This document shows positions 12,521 through 23,991 of a stretch of DNA of 64,000 bases, piece by piece; positions within the stretch are counted from its first letter, which is position 1, and each line of letters opens with the position of its first letter. The stretch is from Flabesymbios commensalis (lineage: Eukaryota > Annelida > Polychaeta > Terebellida > Flabelligeridae), in contig OZ024909.1 in the NCBI GenBank assembly GCA_964017125.1, positions 75,087,673 through 75,151,672 of the forward strand. The letters are read 5' to 3'. A model generated the notes under the pieces. The model saw only the letters and a program-made list of their open reading frames with translations. It did no database searches and had not been told where the DNA came from. A program made the position numbers and the translations under genes.

Positions 12521-14175
12521 GCTCAACGCGACTGGCTCCTGCATGTGCACTGTTTTGGGGAAACAAACTTATATACGCTATGGCAAATCTAAAGGTGGTC
12601 TCGTTGGCATCAGCCTCTCGGCTGAGCAGGTTGCATGCTGGGTTCTCTCTTATCCTCTGTGTCAGCGTGTATCTCAGGCCTTCGAGCTGATGTTTGAATC
12701 TACTGACAGTAAAGGTGCAACATTGACTCCGGCTATTAAACACAAAGAGGAGGGATTTAAGAGGAGAAAGCTGGATGCTGCTGATAGAAATCCTATTCTA
12801 CAATCCTATTAAAAACACATCAATCCTCTTGGTGATCCATCACTAGAGCTGATTAATATAGTGAATAGGAAGGTAGCTGATGACAGCACCAATGTCGCTG
12901 ACACAGTGAATATCGGTGAGGAGATGACAAGAAATTTCGTCAACTCTTCACCTGAAGGTTTCCATAAAGCAATATCAGGGAAAATTAAAACAATGGAAAC
13001 GATGAAAAGGGGAAAATAGTAGGAGATGCAATAATTTATTACATGGAAGCACCTTTCATTCGTCTCCTAATTGTTGGTCAGAACAGAAACACAAGTCTTG
13101 TATCAGTATTTGAATATGAGCTTTGTGCAGTCCCCTTCTCTATAATTGACGAGTTTGGTTTTATTCGCAAAGGTAATAAGGCCAATGTTGTGAAAAAAAC
13201 TAGCCACCATTTCAACTGAGCCCTGTCCTCCAAATAAAGTGATCGTGGATGGAGGACAGTTAGTGTATCATATCGTCTGGCCGTGTAGTGGTACCATCTC
13301 TACAGTAGCCACCACAGTGTAATTCCTACTAAAACATTTTTTATGGGTATGGCAATGTCTCTGCTAAGGACCATGAGCGATCTCGCAGAGCCGGAGGTGC
13401 TGTTCCTGCTGAATACAACCATACGCTCACATCTCCTCTTCCAAACAGAGACATTATCATGAAAAGCAAAGCTAATAATAGACTTATCTCTCGTTTACTT
13501 TGCACATGTACAATGGACTCACATATTTTAATGGTTGGAGAAGATGAAGGTTTATTGAACGACGATGAGGCAATGTATTGATGATTAGCTACATGATCGA
13601 GGCCGTGAGAAATTGCAAGAGGGTCATTCGTATCATCAGTGACGATACAAACGCAAACTACAACAAGGTGACTTTCCGGAATTATACTCTGTTGTTGGAG
13701 AGGAGACAGCCACACAATGCCATGAAGATTTATTGAGAACTGGACAGAACTTTTTTGTTGCTCTTTATGGTCAGCCAAAGTGCTCGAGTATGAATACGGT
13801 ATATGATTTATACTAAGAAGAAGGGTAAACCACCCCTTGTGAAATCGCTGCCTCCCACTGATAAAAATCTGCTTCTGCAAATGCTGCGAGCACATTGTCA
13901 AGCATTATAGTGGAAGGCAGCAGATAAACAGAATGTCCCATCACTTTGTATTAACTGAGTTTGGCTGGGAGTGGCTCAACAACGTCCCATCTTCTGTAAT
14001 AGCAAGCGGACCGCCAGCACCTCCTGACCTAATGAAAATAGTAAGTTGTCAGTAAGGTTTCCGTGATCAGTGTCACAATCCGATGACAGCCAAACATGGG
14101 GACAGTGCAACTATCAATGATGCCGAAGAGGAACACACTGATTTTGAAACTGATCTCCTGGGATATTAGATACCA
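12521..14175 (+). pseudogene. Second, 5'-truncated copy of the Academ-like gene
   Basis: Part of the tandem duplication. It begins inside the coding region at CTCAACGCGACTGG and repeats the same broken nuclease and C-terminal segments (YGNVSAKDHERSRR; SGPPAPPDLM). It shares the breaks of the first copy, so the gene was already dead when the duplication happened. Confidence 0.7.
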
Positions 14176-14860
14176 TGTTTGACACAAACTTGCATAATAA
14201 CATCGCATCATATATGCCGACAGATGGTTTGTAACATCCCATCAGATACATATATTCTGCTGGTGAATTATTGTTTTCGGTGTTGGGACCCCCACATGTT
14301 ACATGACCTTCAGAGTATTAGAAGCATGCCTAGAATTATCTATGATATACCATTATTCTAGTCAAAAGGTTAAGTCATGAAAAATAAAAAATACTTACTA
14401 GTCACTATTATGTTTTACACATTGGGGATAAGTGATTTAATTATTGGAGCTGATAGCATTATTGTATTAATATGATGTACTAGTCAAGAGAGTGACAATA
14501 ATGTGTTAAAATATCACACTATGACAACATGATGGACAAGTCATCGGAAAACTTAATAATTATAAATGATGTAATTAATGGACATTATCGTGTTGGTGAA
14601 GATGAAGAGAATGCCATCATCTATTGAAATGATGGACTAGTCAATATAGCGTACATATTAAAAATATTGGTTTGTGATGAAGAGAATGCCATCATCTTCT
14701 AAAATGAGTTGTTTTAAATGGAGAATACGCTGTTACCAGTGTTAAAATGATGGAATTGTCATTGACAATTGCTTTTTGTTTTTACATAGAAATAAGATAT
14801 ATTATACTATTATGCTAGTCGAAAGGTTAAAATACCACACTATGATAATATGATGGACTA
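12521..14860 (+). repeat. Internal 2.34-kb tandem duplication, second copy
   Basis: Near-identical to 10180-12520. One visible change is a short replaced stretch near 12800 (CTACAATCCTATT against CTACATGAGCTTT at 10457); others are single substitutions and a one-base A-run difference near 14385. It carries a second, 5'-truncated copy of the broken transposase gene (to about 14175). Confidence 0.95.
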
Positions 14861-15029
14861 GTCATGAGAAATAAACAAGATTTACTAGTTAATAATATGC
14901 AGCCATTAATTTGAAAGATATGCATCACTTATGTCAAATTAGTTCTATCCACAGATAGGTTTATTTGTTTGTAGATTTTGCTGGAGCTGCGTGTATTCAT
15001 TAGTTGATGTTGTTAATAAAATATTTGTT

Positions 15030-15468
15030 ATTACACATTTTCAGAAATGTATTGTTTGTACAAAGTATGTTCGAACACCAAACATAACTTTTTCAGCACA
15101 AATTTTCTCGAAACAATAGCCTGCCGGCTATTTATCCAGGTCAAAATATCGGCCATTTTCAATTATGGCTGCCCAGCAGGACAACAATTTTTTTTAAGCG
15201 CATGCATGACATTCTCTGTGTAAATACATCTCCGTAGACACTAAAATCATCCTTTTAACTGAATTATATCGAAAGTTATTGCTACTTTACTGTTTGACCC
15301 TATTTCGATGGTGGCCATTTTGGATTTATGCAAATCACGGATTCTCCCCAGAGTTGCCACACCGGCAAGAGCTGGATCTGACATCTGCAGTATCTAACCA
15401 ATACAAAGCCACCGAAAAACCTTATAGTACCAACAATTTCTGGGTACCATAGGCTGGCTACTGGACTA
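15030..15468 (-). repeat. Right terminal inverted repeat of the Academ-like element
   Basis: Reverse complement of the left end, finishing CTGGCTACTGGACTA. The two arms are more diverged from each other than neighbouring satellite units are. This suggests the arms were already unequal before insertion, since satellite homogenisation does not act on them. Confidence 0.8.
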
Positions 15469-17812
15469 ATTCACAAAATTATTACTTCTTTGTATTTTAT
15501 TTTGTTTCAATAGAGGTTGGAACAGCCGCATTAAAAATATTTTGTGTGATGATTCCATCATTAGTAGACACCTCCCTGGATTTCGGCTTATTTAGGGTGG
15601 TGAGACCATATGTAGAGATATAATTTTCTTTGATTATTTTATTTCGGCCTGGTATGATGCTTGAAGGTGATCTGAACAATATAGTTTTTGAATTAGGCAA
15701 ATATATTGAAAACTGTTGCCCTCGGAGCCCTTTGAATAATTATTGATATCATGAAAATCGGCCTGGTTTCCTTGAAAGTCGCATTGAATAAAACAGTTAA
15801 ATGAAGTGGCTATTCCCGCCTCTATTTCGTCACACAAAGTCGTCATGGTTACCTTGTATTTCGAAAATTGTTGTTGAAATATGCCACACATATTAGAATG
15901 GACTGCTATTAGTAGCATCCATACTTAAATTCACTATTTTTTATTTTTATTTGGGCCCATATGATAATCAAACTACCAACCAGGCATTTCATCTATGACT
16001 TATATCACCAAAACACGGCCTCTTCTGGTCTTTTCTAGACATGGTTATCACATTTATTCACCAATTATATACTTTCTAATCAAAAACTATTACACTTAAA
16101 ATGTTACAGCGATAGTAAAACTCAATACAATATAGATATCAAGCTGCAGATGTTTTATCAAGCAGCTGGAATATGTCAAGAAAGGACCAGAACATGCAAA
16201 CCCCTTGTGTCTACTGATGGTCTCACCACCCCAAATGCCAGTCCCATTGAAACACATGTAAACTGCCTCAATTCCGCAGGCCGATTTCACCATTTTTCAC
16301 CCTATTAGATATTTAGTGTGACATATCAGGATAAAGCTTGAGATGTCCTTGTTCGAAAACAGGCCCGCTATGGGTATGGTTACCAGACAGATTTTGAGCT
16401 ACGCCCCCTAGAGTGTAAAAAAGTCAATACTGTTAAAATTGGGCTATAATCCGTGCTCTCTTTCACAGAACAGACACACATCATTTTAACCCACTGTATC
16501 CCTGCGAGGTTATCATGTAACAGTTATATCTGATATCCTTGACAAAGAAGATAACGTGGGCTTATTAAATATTCACAAAATTATTACTTCTTTGTATTTT
16601 ATTTTGTTTCAATAGAGGTTGGAACAGCCGCATTAAAAATATTTTGTGTGATGATTCCATCATTAGTAGACACCTCCCTGGATTTCGGCTTATTTAGGGT
16701 GGTGAGACCATATGTAGAGATATAATTTTCTTTGATTATTTTATTTCGGCCTGGTATGATGCTTGAAGGTGATCTGAACAATATAGTTTTTGAATTAGGC
16801 AAATATATTGAAAACTGTTGCCCTCGGAGCCCTTTGAATAATTATTGATATCATAAAAATCGGCCTGGTTTCCTTGAAAGTCGCATTGAATAAAACAGTT
16901 AGATGAAGTGGCTATTCCCACCTCTATTTCGTCACACAAAGTCGTCATGGTTACCTTGTATTTCGAAAATTGTTGTTGAAATATGCCACACATATTAGAA
17001 TGGACTGCTATTAGTAGCATCCATACTTAAATTCACTATTTTTTATTTTTATTTGGGCCCATATGACAATCAAACTACCAACCAGGCATTTCATCTATGA
17101 CTTATATCACCAAAACACGGCCTCTTCTGGTCTTTTCTAGACATGGTTATCACATTTATTCACCAATTATATACTTTCTAATCAAAACTATTACACTTGA
17201 AATGTTACAGCGATAGTAAAACTCAATACAATATAGATATCAAGCTGCAGATTTTTTATCAAGCAGCTGGAATATGTCAAGAAAGGACCAGAACATGCAA
17301 ACCCCTTGTGTCTACTGATGGTCTCACCACCCCAAATGCCAGTCCCATTGAAACACATGTAAACTGCCTCAATTCCGCAGGCCGATTTCACCATTTTTCA
17401 CCCTATTAGATATTTAGTGTGACATATCAGGATAAAGCTTGAGATGTCCTTGTTCGAAAACAGGCCCGCTATGGGTATGGTTACCAGACAGATTTTGAGC
17501 TACGCCCCCTAGAGTGTAAAAAAGTCAATACTGTTAAAATTGGGCTATAATCCGTGCTCTCTTTCACAGAACAGACACACATCATTTTAACCCACTGTAT
17601 CCCTGCGAGGTTATCATGAAACAGTTATATCTGATATCCTTGACAAAGAAGATAACGTGGGCTTATTAAATATTCACAAAATTATTACTTCTTTGTATTT
17701 TATTTTGTTTCAATAGAGGTTGGAACAGCCGCATTAAAAATATTTTGTGTGATGATTCCATCATTAGTAGACACCTCCCTGGATTTCGGCTTATTTAGGG
17801 TGGTGAGACCAT
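15469..17812. repeat. 1.10-kb tandem satellite array, right part (about 2.1 units)
   Basis: Continuation of the array at 3106-8968 after the inserted transposon. Equivalent points lie at 15497 and 16599 (1102 bp apart) and a third partial unit ends with GGGTGGTGAGACC at 17812. Sequence identity to the left part is very high, so both belong to one array of about 7.5 units before insertion. Confidence 0.95.
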
Positions 17813-18434
17813 AACACCTAGTAGCTGTCCCGCAGTAAATGCTGACTTGTGATGACGTAACACGGTTTCTGAGAATAGTCTATAAGGTTTCACCACCCTA
17901 AATAAGCCGAAATCCAGGGAGGTGTCTACTAATGATGGAATCATCACACAAAATATTTTTAATGCGGCTGTTCCAACCTTTATTGAAACAAAATAAAATA
18001 CAAAGAAGTAATAATTTTGTGAATATTTAATAAGCCCACGTTATCTTCTTTGTCAAGGATATCAGATATAACTTTATAGCCCAATTTTAACAGTATTGAC
18101 TTTTTTACACTCTAGGGGGCGTAGCTCAAAATCTGTCTGGTAACCATACCCATAGCGGGCCTGTTTTCGAACAAGGACATCTCAAGCTTTATCCTGATAT
18201 GTCACACTAAATATCTAATAGGGTGAAAAATGGTGAAATCGGCCTGCGGAATTGAGACAGTTTACATGTGTTTCAATGGGACTGGCAAAGGACCAGAGCA
18301 TGCAAACCCCTTGTGTCTACTGATGGTCTCACCACCCCAGGTGAGACCATCAGTAGACACAAGGGGTTTGCATGCTCTGGTCCTTTCTTGAAATATTCCA
18401 GCTGCTTGATAAAAAATCTGCAGCTTGATATCTA
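17813..18434. repeat. Rearranged, inverted satellite pieces at the array edge
   Basis: After a ~75-bp unrelated link, 17888-18286 is the reverse complement of the satellite segment running from TTTCACCACCCTAAATAAGCC to the GGGACTGGC end. It is followed by a short direct piece (18287-18333) and its exact inverse (18340-18386), then more inverse satellite to about 18434. The direct array therefore ends in inverted, truncated units. Confidence 0.88.
18287..18386. repeat. Perfect hairpin, 47-bp arms, 6-bp loop
   Basis: 18287-18333 (AAAGGACCAGAGCATG...GGTCTCACC) and 18340-18386 are exact reverse complements around a 6-base loop. Both arms are satellite spacer sequence, so the hairpin arose by a local inversion event in the array, or by misassembly. 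Confidence 0.93.
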
Positions 18435-18436
18435 TA

Positions 18437-19950
18437 TTTAGCTCCCGCCGTCACCGTAGGTGAGCGAAGGGAGCTATGGATTCTACCTCCGTTTTTTTTT
18501 GGCCTCTTCTTTTGCCTATAACTTTGTGAGAAAATAAGCTAGGATAACAATTTTTGGTATGTGGGTTACTTCCAGGTGGCTAATGGACGGGTTAAAATAT
18601 TTTTAATCTGAATTCAATACGCAAGGTTGCAGAGGAGAAAATGATGATGTGACGGCGTTGGGCCGTTGGGCCGTTGGGCCGTCCGTAAACAATTCGTTTC
18701 CGGAGCATATCTCTGAAAGTACTTGTCCGATAGTCTTCAAATTTTACACACAACACCCCTAGGGGGTCTAGTTGTGCCTTTTGGGGTATTTGAACTTTGA
18801 CCTACTTCTGGTTCAGAACTATGACCTATTTAGACGTTTTGACGCGCACTTCGTTTCCGGAGCAGATCTCGAAAAGTACTGGGCCGATGACAATCATATT
18901 GCACATACATGTTCTCTAAGGTCCCTAGTTGTGCCTTTTCAGGTTTTTGGACCTTGACCTGGAAGTTGACCCAGCACTTTGACCTAATTTATAACATCGG
19001 TAAATCCGACTGAAAGATTTTGCGGAATATCATGGAAACCGCTCAAGATAGCTACACCATTACTATAAAACAAATTGTGAGGTTCCAGGAGAGGATGCAT
19101 CTTGAAAAATTTCAAGTTGATAAAATCAAAAATGGCCGCCTATCGGCCATTATTCACCTCGACAGGCCTGATATTGCGGAATATCATGAACACCGCTCAA
19201 GATAGCTACACCATTAATAACAAATAAATTGTAAGGTTTCAGGAGAGGATGCATCTTGAAAAATTTCAAGTTGATAAAATTCAAAATGGCCGCCTATCGG
19301 CCATTATTCACCTCGACAGGCCTGATATTGTGGAATATCATGAAAACTGCTCAAGATATCTACACCATTACTATAAAACAAATTGTAAGGTTTCAGGAGA
19401 GGATGCATTTTGAAAAAAATCATTTTGTCCAAGTTCAAAATGGCCGCCAATCGGCCATTATTCACTTTCACATGGCCGTTATTTGGTAAACCGTGCTAGA
19501 TGGCTAGACCATTACTATAAAACAAAATGTGTGATTTCAGGAGAGGATGCATCTTGAAAAAATTTGACTCGATAAAATTCAAAATGGCCGCTTATCGGCC
19601 ATTATTCACTTTCACATGGCCGATATTTGGTCAACCGTGCTAGATGGCTGGACCATTACTATAAATCGAAATGTGAGATTTCAGATGAGGATGCATCTTG
19701 AAAAAGTTTGACTTGATCAAATTTAAAATGGCCGCCTTTTCGGCCATTATTCATTTTCACATGGCTGATATTTGGTAAACCGTGCTAGATGGCTAGACCA
19801 TTACCTGATTACTATAAAACAAAGTGTGAGTTTTCGGGGGAGGATGCACCCTGAAAATTTTTAACTTACGAATTCAAAATGGCCGACAATCAGCATTATT
19901 TACCTCGATAGGCCTGATATCAGGTAAACCGTGCTAGATAGCTAGTATTT
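18437..19950 (+). repeat. Dispersed repeat with six ~150-bp internal units
   Basis: It opens with AGCTCCCGCCGTCACC...GAGCGAAGGGAGCT, an inverted-repeat head. A segment containing (GGGCCGTT)n and two GTTTCCGGAGCA motifs follows. From about 19010 there are six tandem units; GAGGATGCA recurs at 19091, 19244, 19398, 19543, 19687 and 19840, so the period is 144-154 bp. Each unit ends in AAAATGGCCGCC followed by a partial palindrome with CGGCCATTATTCA. Frames of 61-77 residues follow the units and are not genes. A partial relative of the head region (GTCCGTCCGTT, TGACCTTGACCT) is seen near 34637-34760. Confidence 0.75.
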
Positions 19951-20003
19951 CTAGGATTATAGGTGGTTTACAAGAGATATTGATGCTAAATAAATTGTAA
20001 ATA

Positions 20004-21416
20004 ATGCTACAAGGCCACACACATCATCTTACAAGGCTTCAGCACCGCGAGCAGTCATGGATCTGTGTTTTTAGGGCACCAAAATACCTGCCGAGGCGTG
20101 TTTCTACCTGGGCGGGACGTTTGCCATATAATATTACCCAGGCAGCTGAAAAATCTGTCTTGTTCTTCAGTTGCTGCTGTTTACCACAAATATACATTTA
20201 ACGCAATGACTCATCTTTAATCTGTTTCTAAAACAGGTTGTACTGACGTCAATAGGGCGTACATGTGAACGCTAGACGTTGTCCGGTCGTTGCTGCTTCA
20301 ATGATGGGGCAACGTCTGCGCAGCTGCACATCATTAAAGCTTATTTATTAAACTGAGACTACTTGCCGTGCTGCTCTATCTTATCCACTGCGGGATGCGA
20401 ACTTGGATTTCCCGCCCGGAACCCCACAGATTCTCACTCGATTCCTTCAGATAAAGTGGGCTATTTTTCATCACCCATGAGCTCTTACGTAACCATGGTA
20501 ACCACGATTCTTCTACGGGTATAATATGTCAGTCTCCATTATAAACAACCAACATAAAAATAACTAACATCGACGGTCGTTTATATTCAGTATCGGTAAT
20601 CAATAAAACCTTAGTGGGCATGCTATTATATGTCACTGGACATGATTTATCCTTCCCGGGCAGTGGCCACACAGCAGATACAAGACATCAACCCAATGTT
20701 GTTACACCGTATGCGACGCTGGCCTAACATAAACCCAACAAAAGTTCAATATATATGTTCGCTGGATGTGTTCTCCAGTTGACGCAGTGCACCTCTAAGA
20801 CAGAGTGAGGTGGGAGGGCATCGTGGACCCCGGATACCACCCCGGATTAGCTCCCTCACGGAACACGGGTCATAAACACAAGGCATTGACTCAGTGTTCG
20901 TTTAATGTTGCTCTAGCGTTGTAGACTCCTCTGGACATAAGCCAAGTCCTCACACATGTTACGTGGCCTCTAAACAAAAGCCAAATCCCCACACAGGTTA
21001 CATGGCGCCTCGAATTACTAGGTTCGTGCGCCAAGTATATTTGATGACCTGCTGGGATTTTGGTGGTTCCTCTTCGCATGTTCCATCGCCACGAAAATGA
21101 CATCCCACGGTGGTTTTGTGTAGTCGAAGAACTAGGGTTAGTGTGCTAATGTGGAATTACTAGACTGATTTACTAAATTACTTTTGTCAAGTGATTTTCA
21201 AGTGGACGGATTGACAGCCTGTCATTTTTAGCCCGCATTTTAATTTTATTTAAAAAAAGTGGGCTATTGCAATTAAAGTTCGGTGGTGTCGGCGTTAACA
21301 TTTACTTGTGGGCGCGATAACTTGAAAAGTTTTTCATGTATCCTTCCCAGATCTGTTATGCATGTTACTAATGACCAGTTCTCGGACAAGTTCAATAATG
21401 GCTGAAAAATAATAGC
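20004..21416. other. Non-coding sequence with palindromic element fragments
   Basis: No gene supported. It contains decayed members of the palindromic CCCAGCAAACAC family near 20255-20330 and 20670-20790 (GTTGTTACACCGT, GACGCTGGCCTAACAT), and a short two-copy direct repeat at about 20940-21010 (ACATGTTACGTGGC/ACAGGTTACATGGC). Confidence 0.5.
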
Positions 21417-21616
21417 NNNNNNNNNNNNNNNNNNNNNNNNNNNNNNNNNNNNNNNNNNNNNNNNNNNNNNNNNNNNNNNNNNNNNNNNNNNNNNNNNNNN
21501 NNNNNNNNNNNNNNNNNNNNNNNNNNNNNNNNNNNNNNNNNNNNNNNNNNNNNNNNNNNNNNNNNNNNNNNNNNNNNNNNNNNNNNNNNNNNNNNNNNNN
21601 NNNNNNNNNNNNNNNN
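21417..21616. other. Assembly gap (200 N)
   Basis: Exactly 200 undetermined bases, a round number typical of a scaffold gap of unknown size. Nothing can be said about its content. Confidence 0.99.
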
Positions 21617-21978
21617 AGCTATTTCTTCGTGTGTCCTCTGTCACGAGACTACAGCTGAGCAAATACACTTATAACACATACAGTTATATTACAGTATATC
21701 ATGTCGCTATCCCCTGTGAGAGCCTGTTACCATGGTTACTGTCAGCTATAAAAGACTTCGCGTCTTCTTGTCTAAATGACATCCTAACAAATAGCTTAAA
21801 TTCTTCCGGGGAGTTTGTATGACGATAAATTATTGTTTTGATGAAAAATATTTCAAATACAATTATTTGATTACCAGAGCATCTACAACACACTATTTTA
21901 TCAATTTCACTGGCATTTTATCCCTTTTTTTTGTTTAAAAATTGAAATTGAAAACGTAAGGTCACAGCAGCACAATGG

Positions 21979-22194
21979 TCAACCCTTAAACCGCTAAGCG
22001 CTACTATAGTCGTTTCTAGGCCGTTTAAATCACCAGCTATATATATATTATTGTCATAAATAAAAAGTATTTACATACCTATTTGTCATAGTAATATATG
22101 TTTAAGTCACTGTCATTGGGAATGAAATGAGCTCCTAAGCATCAAATGTTTGGTCTCAAATTAAACAAATATGAGTAGTTTTCAACAACTTCGG

Positions 22195-22195
<1 letters not shown>
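21979..22195. mobile_element. TTAA-6 element, decayed copy
   Basis: Shares CGCTAAGCGCTACT, TAGTCGTTTCTAGG, AATGAAATGAG and TTGGTCTCAAATTA with the full copy at 26440-26726 but lacks the terminal hairpin region and clean TTAA flanks. A (TA)n run at about 22196-22226 follows. Confidence 0.55.
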
Positions 22196-22228
<33 letters not shown>

Positions 22229-22694
22229 AACAGTTAAGCATATGTTTACCAGACAGACAGACATACATTTGCGAATGTTTCACATGAGAAACACATACAA
22301 TAAAAGAGTGGGTACCCGCGTTGAAAGGGTTAGGGCTACGTGGAACTTGTATTCCTCACAGTGAAATAGGAAACCCTGTATAGGCGTACGTGTATTTCCG
22401 TTTTGTTTGTCACGTCGCCTGGTGTTAATTGATTACGTAATGTGTAATTACCAGTGGCCGTGTAATTACTGGTATAAGGTTATCTGATAGGAGAGCTTGA
22501 CACGTCCACAAGAACAGCACTCCTAATGAACATCCAATTAGGCTTATTATTATTATCTACCTCCGGTCACACCTATATATATATGTTTACGTCATCGAAA
22601 CCTGGTATAAAGGTGTACATTCACATGAGAAATTGTATCCATTCCAAATGAATGAATAAATGGTGATGAATGAGTGAGAAAAGTGATATTTAAC

Positions 22695-22790
22695 ACAGCA
22701 AACACAGCCGTTGAGCTACTGTTTATTTAATGCTGAGCCAGTGTCGGAGACAATGGTTCAACATTGGGTCAACGTCTTGTGTTTGCTGGG
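22695..22790. mobile_element. Palindromic MITE of the CAGCAAACAC family
   Basis: Left end ACAGCAAACACAG and right end CTTGTGTTTGCTGGG are inverted. The centre shows the family core GAGCCAGTGTCGGAGAC and CAACATTGGGTCAACG. About 96 bp, no coding capacity. Confidence 0.7.
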
Positions 22791-22857
22791 AAGGTACATG
22801 AGATTTAAATCAATTTTTATGTATACTTCAAACGAATGAATTAATAAATTGAAGAAT

Positions 22858-23400
22858 GCATGAATGAATGAATGAATGAATGAATGAATGAATGAATGAA
22901 TGAATGAATGAATGAATGAATGAATGAATGAATGAATGAATGAATGAAGGAATAAAAGAATGAAAGCATATATGAATGAAAAAAATGAATATATGAATGA
23001 ATGAATGAATGAATGAATGAATGAATGAATGAATGAATGAGTGAGTGAGTGAATGAATGAATGAATGAATGAATGAATGAATGAATGAATGAATGAATGA
23101 ATGAATGAATGAATGAATGAATGAATGAATGAATGAATAAATGGAATAAATGAATGAAAGCATATATGAATGAAAAAAATGAATATATGAATAAATGAAT
23201 GAATGAATGAATAAATGAATGAATGAATGAATGAATGAATGAATGAATGAATGAATGAATGAATGAATGAATGAATGAATGAATGAGTGAGTGAGTGAGT
23301 GAGTGAATAAATGAGTGAAAATATTAATGGAGGAATAAAAGAATGAAAGCATATATGAATGAAAAAATTGAATATATGAATGAATGAATGAATATTACCA
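22858..23400. repeat. AATG/TGAA tetranucleotide microsatellite with higher-order structure
   Basis: About 540 bp of (TGAA)n interrupted by three copies of a variant block containing GAAAGCATATATGAATG, at 22962, 23156 and 23345 (spacing 194 and 189 bp). So blocks of the array were themselves duplicated. The 174-residue His/Ser/Phe/Ile frame on the minus strand is purely the microsatellite. The right end merges with the tail of the SINE at 23402-23600. Confidence 0.97.
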
Positions 23401-23401
23401 T

Positions 23402-23600
23402 ATAACTCGCCGTGGTATGCAATTGAAAGTTTCGATCACTTTGAGTTATGTCACGCCACTGTGACCCACAATCTCTTGTGGTAAAAATAATTTTACCGCC
23501 CAGCTCGGAGATCGAACCACCGACCCTGATATCGTGATGCCTGAGCGCTACCAGTTAAGCCAAAGAGTTAACTCTATTATGTCCCAGCGAAATCGGAAGG
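23402..23600 (-). mobile_element. tRNA-derived SINE, minus strand
   Basis: Read on the minus strand, the head has an A-box-like TGGCTTAACTGGTAGCGC and a B-box GGTTCGATCTCC at tRNA-like spacing (plus-strand 23505-23575), followed by an unrelated body. The 3' end runs into (ATTC)n, which is continuous with the long tetranucleotide array. The head differs from that of the dimeric SINE at 37493 and 39646. I cannot name the family. Confidence 0.7.
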
Positions 23601-23991
23601 GTTAGACATGAGGGTCCTCTAGTGGCGGGTGTAGTAGTGACGAGTTATATTCACGTGACACGCGCCGGCACAGCGCATGCGCCGGAAAAAGGTTGTATTC
23701 ACAGCCATGACTGTGAAGGCTCAATGCGAACACGCCCAGAACACGCTCTGAACACGCTCAGAACACGCTCACTGGCTCTGATCAACAATAACACTTCTAA
23801 TTGTCCAGCTCAAGCCAGTTTTCATTGAATAATGAGCAGAAAACTGCTCAGAAAAAAAAACAGTATTGACTCAGGAAGCTCTTAAAACACGACTACAGTG
23901 ATAATCGTTTTTAATCGGTTTTATTAACAGGTCACAGTTGTTGGGAAAGAAATGTGTGTTAAAACATCAAGAGTAGCAACAAGTGAGTCCT

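Larger units (their letters stand above)
8969..15468 (+). mobile_element. Academ-like DNA transposon inserted in the satellite array
   Basis: A 6500-bp element has ends TAGTCCAGTAGCC and GGCTACTGGACTA and is flanked by ATT on both sides (8966-8968, 15469-15471). Intact satellite units carry a single ATT at this point, so the 3-bp target duplication is read directly from empty sites. Inside is a decayed coding region for the XPG/PIN-nuclease-bearing protein I associate with the Academ superfamily, which is known for 3-4-bp duplications; the superfamily name is from memory. A 2.34-kb tandem duplication enlarges the element. The coding frame is broken many times, so it is not autonomous. Confidence 0.8.

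Noticed and set aside
8969-15468. Harbinger assignment for the 6.5-kb element because of its 3-bp duplication
   Set aside because: The duplication is ATT (GAT in the related element), not the TWA typical of Harbinger, and the coding pieces do not resemble a Harbinger transposase.
22828-23352. A 174-residue minus-strand frame rich in His, Ser, Phe and Ile
   Set aside because: It is the TGAA microsatellite read in a stop-free phase; no domain and no codon signal.
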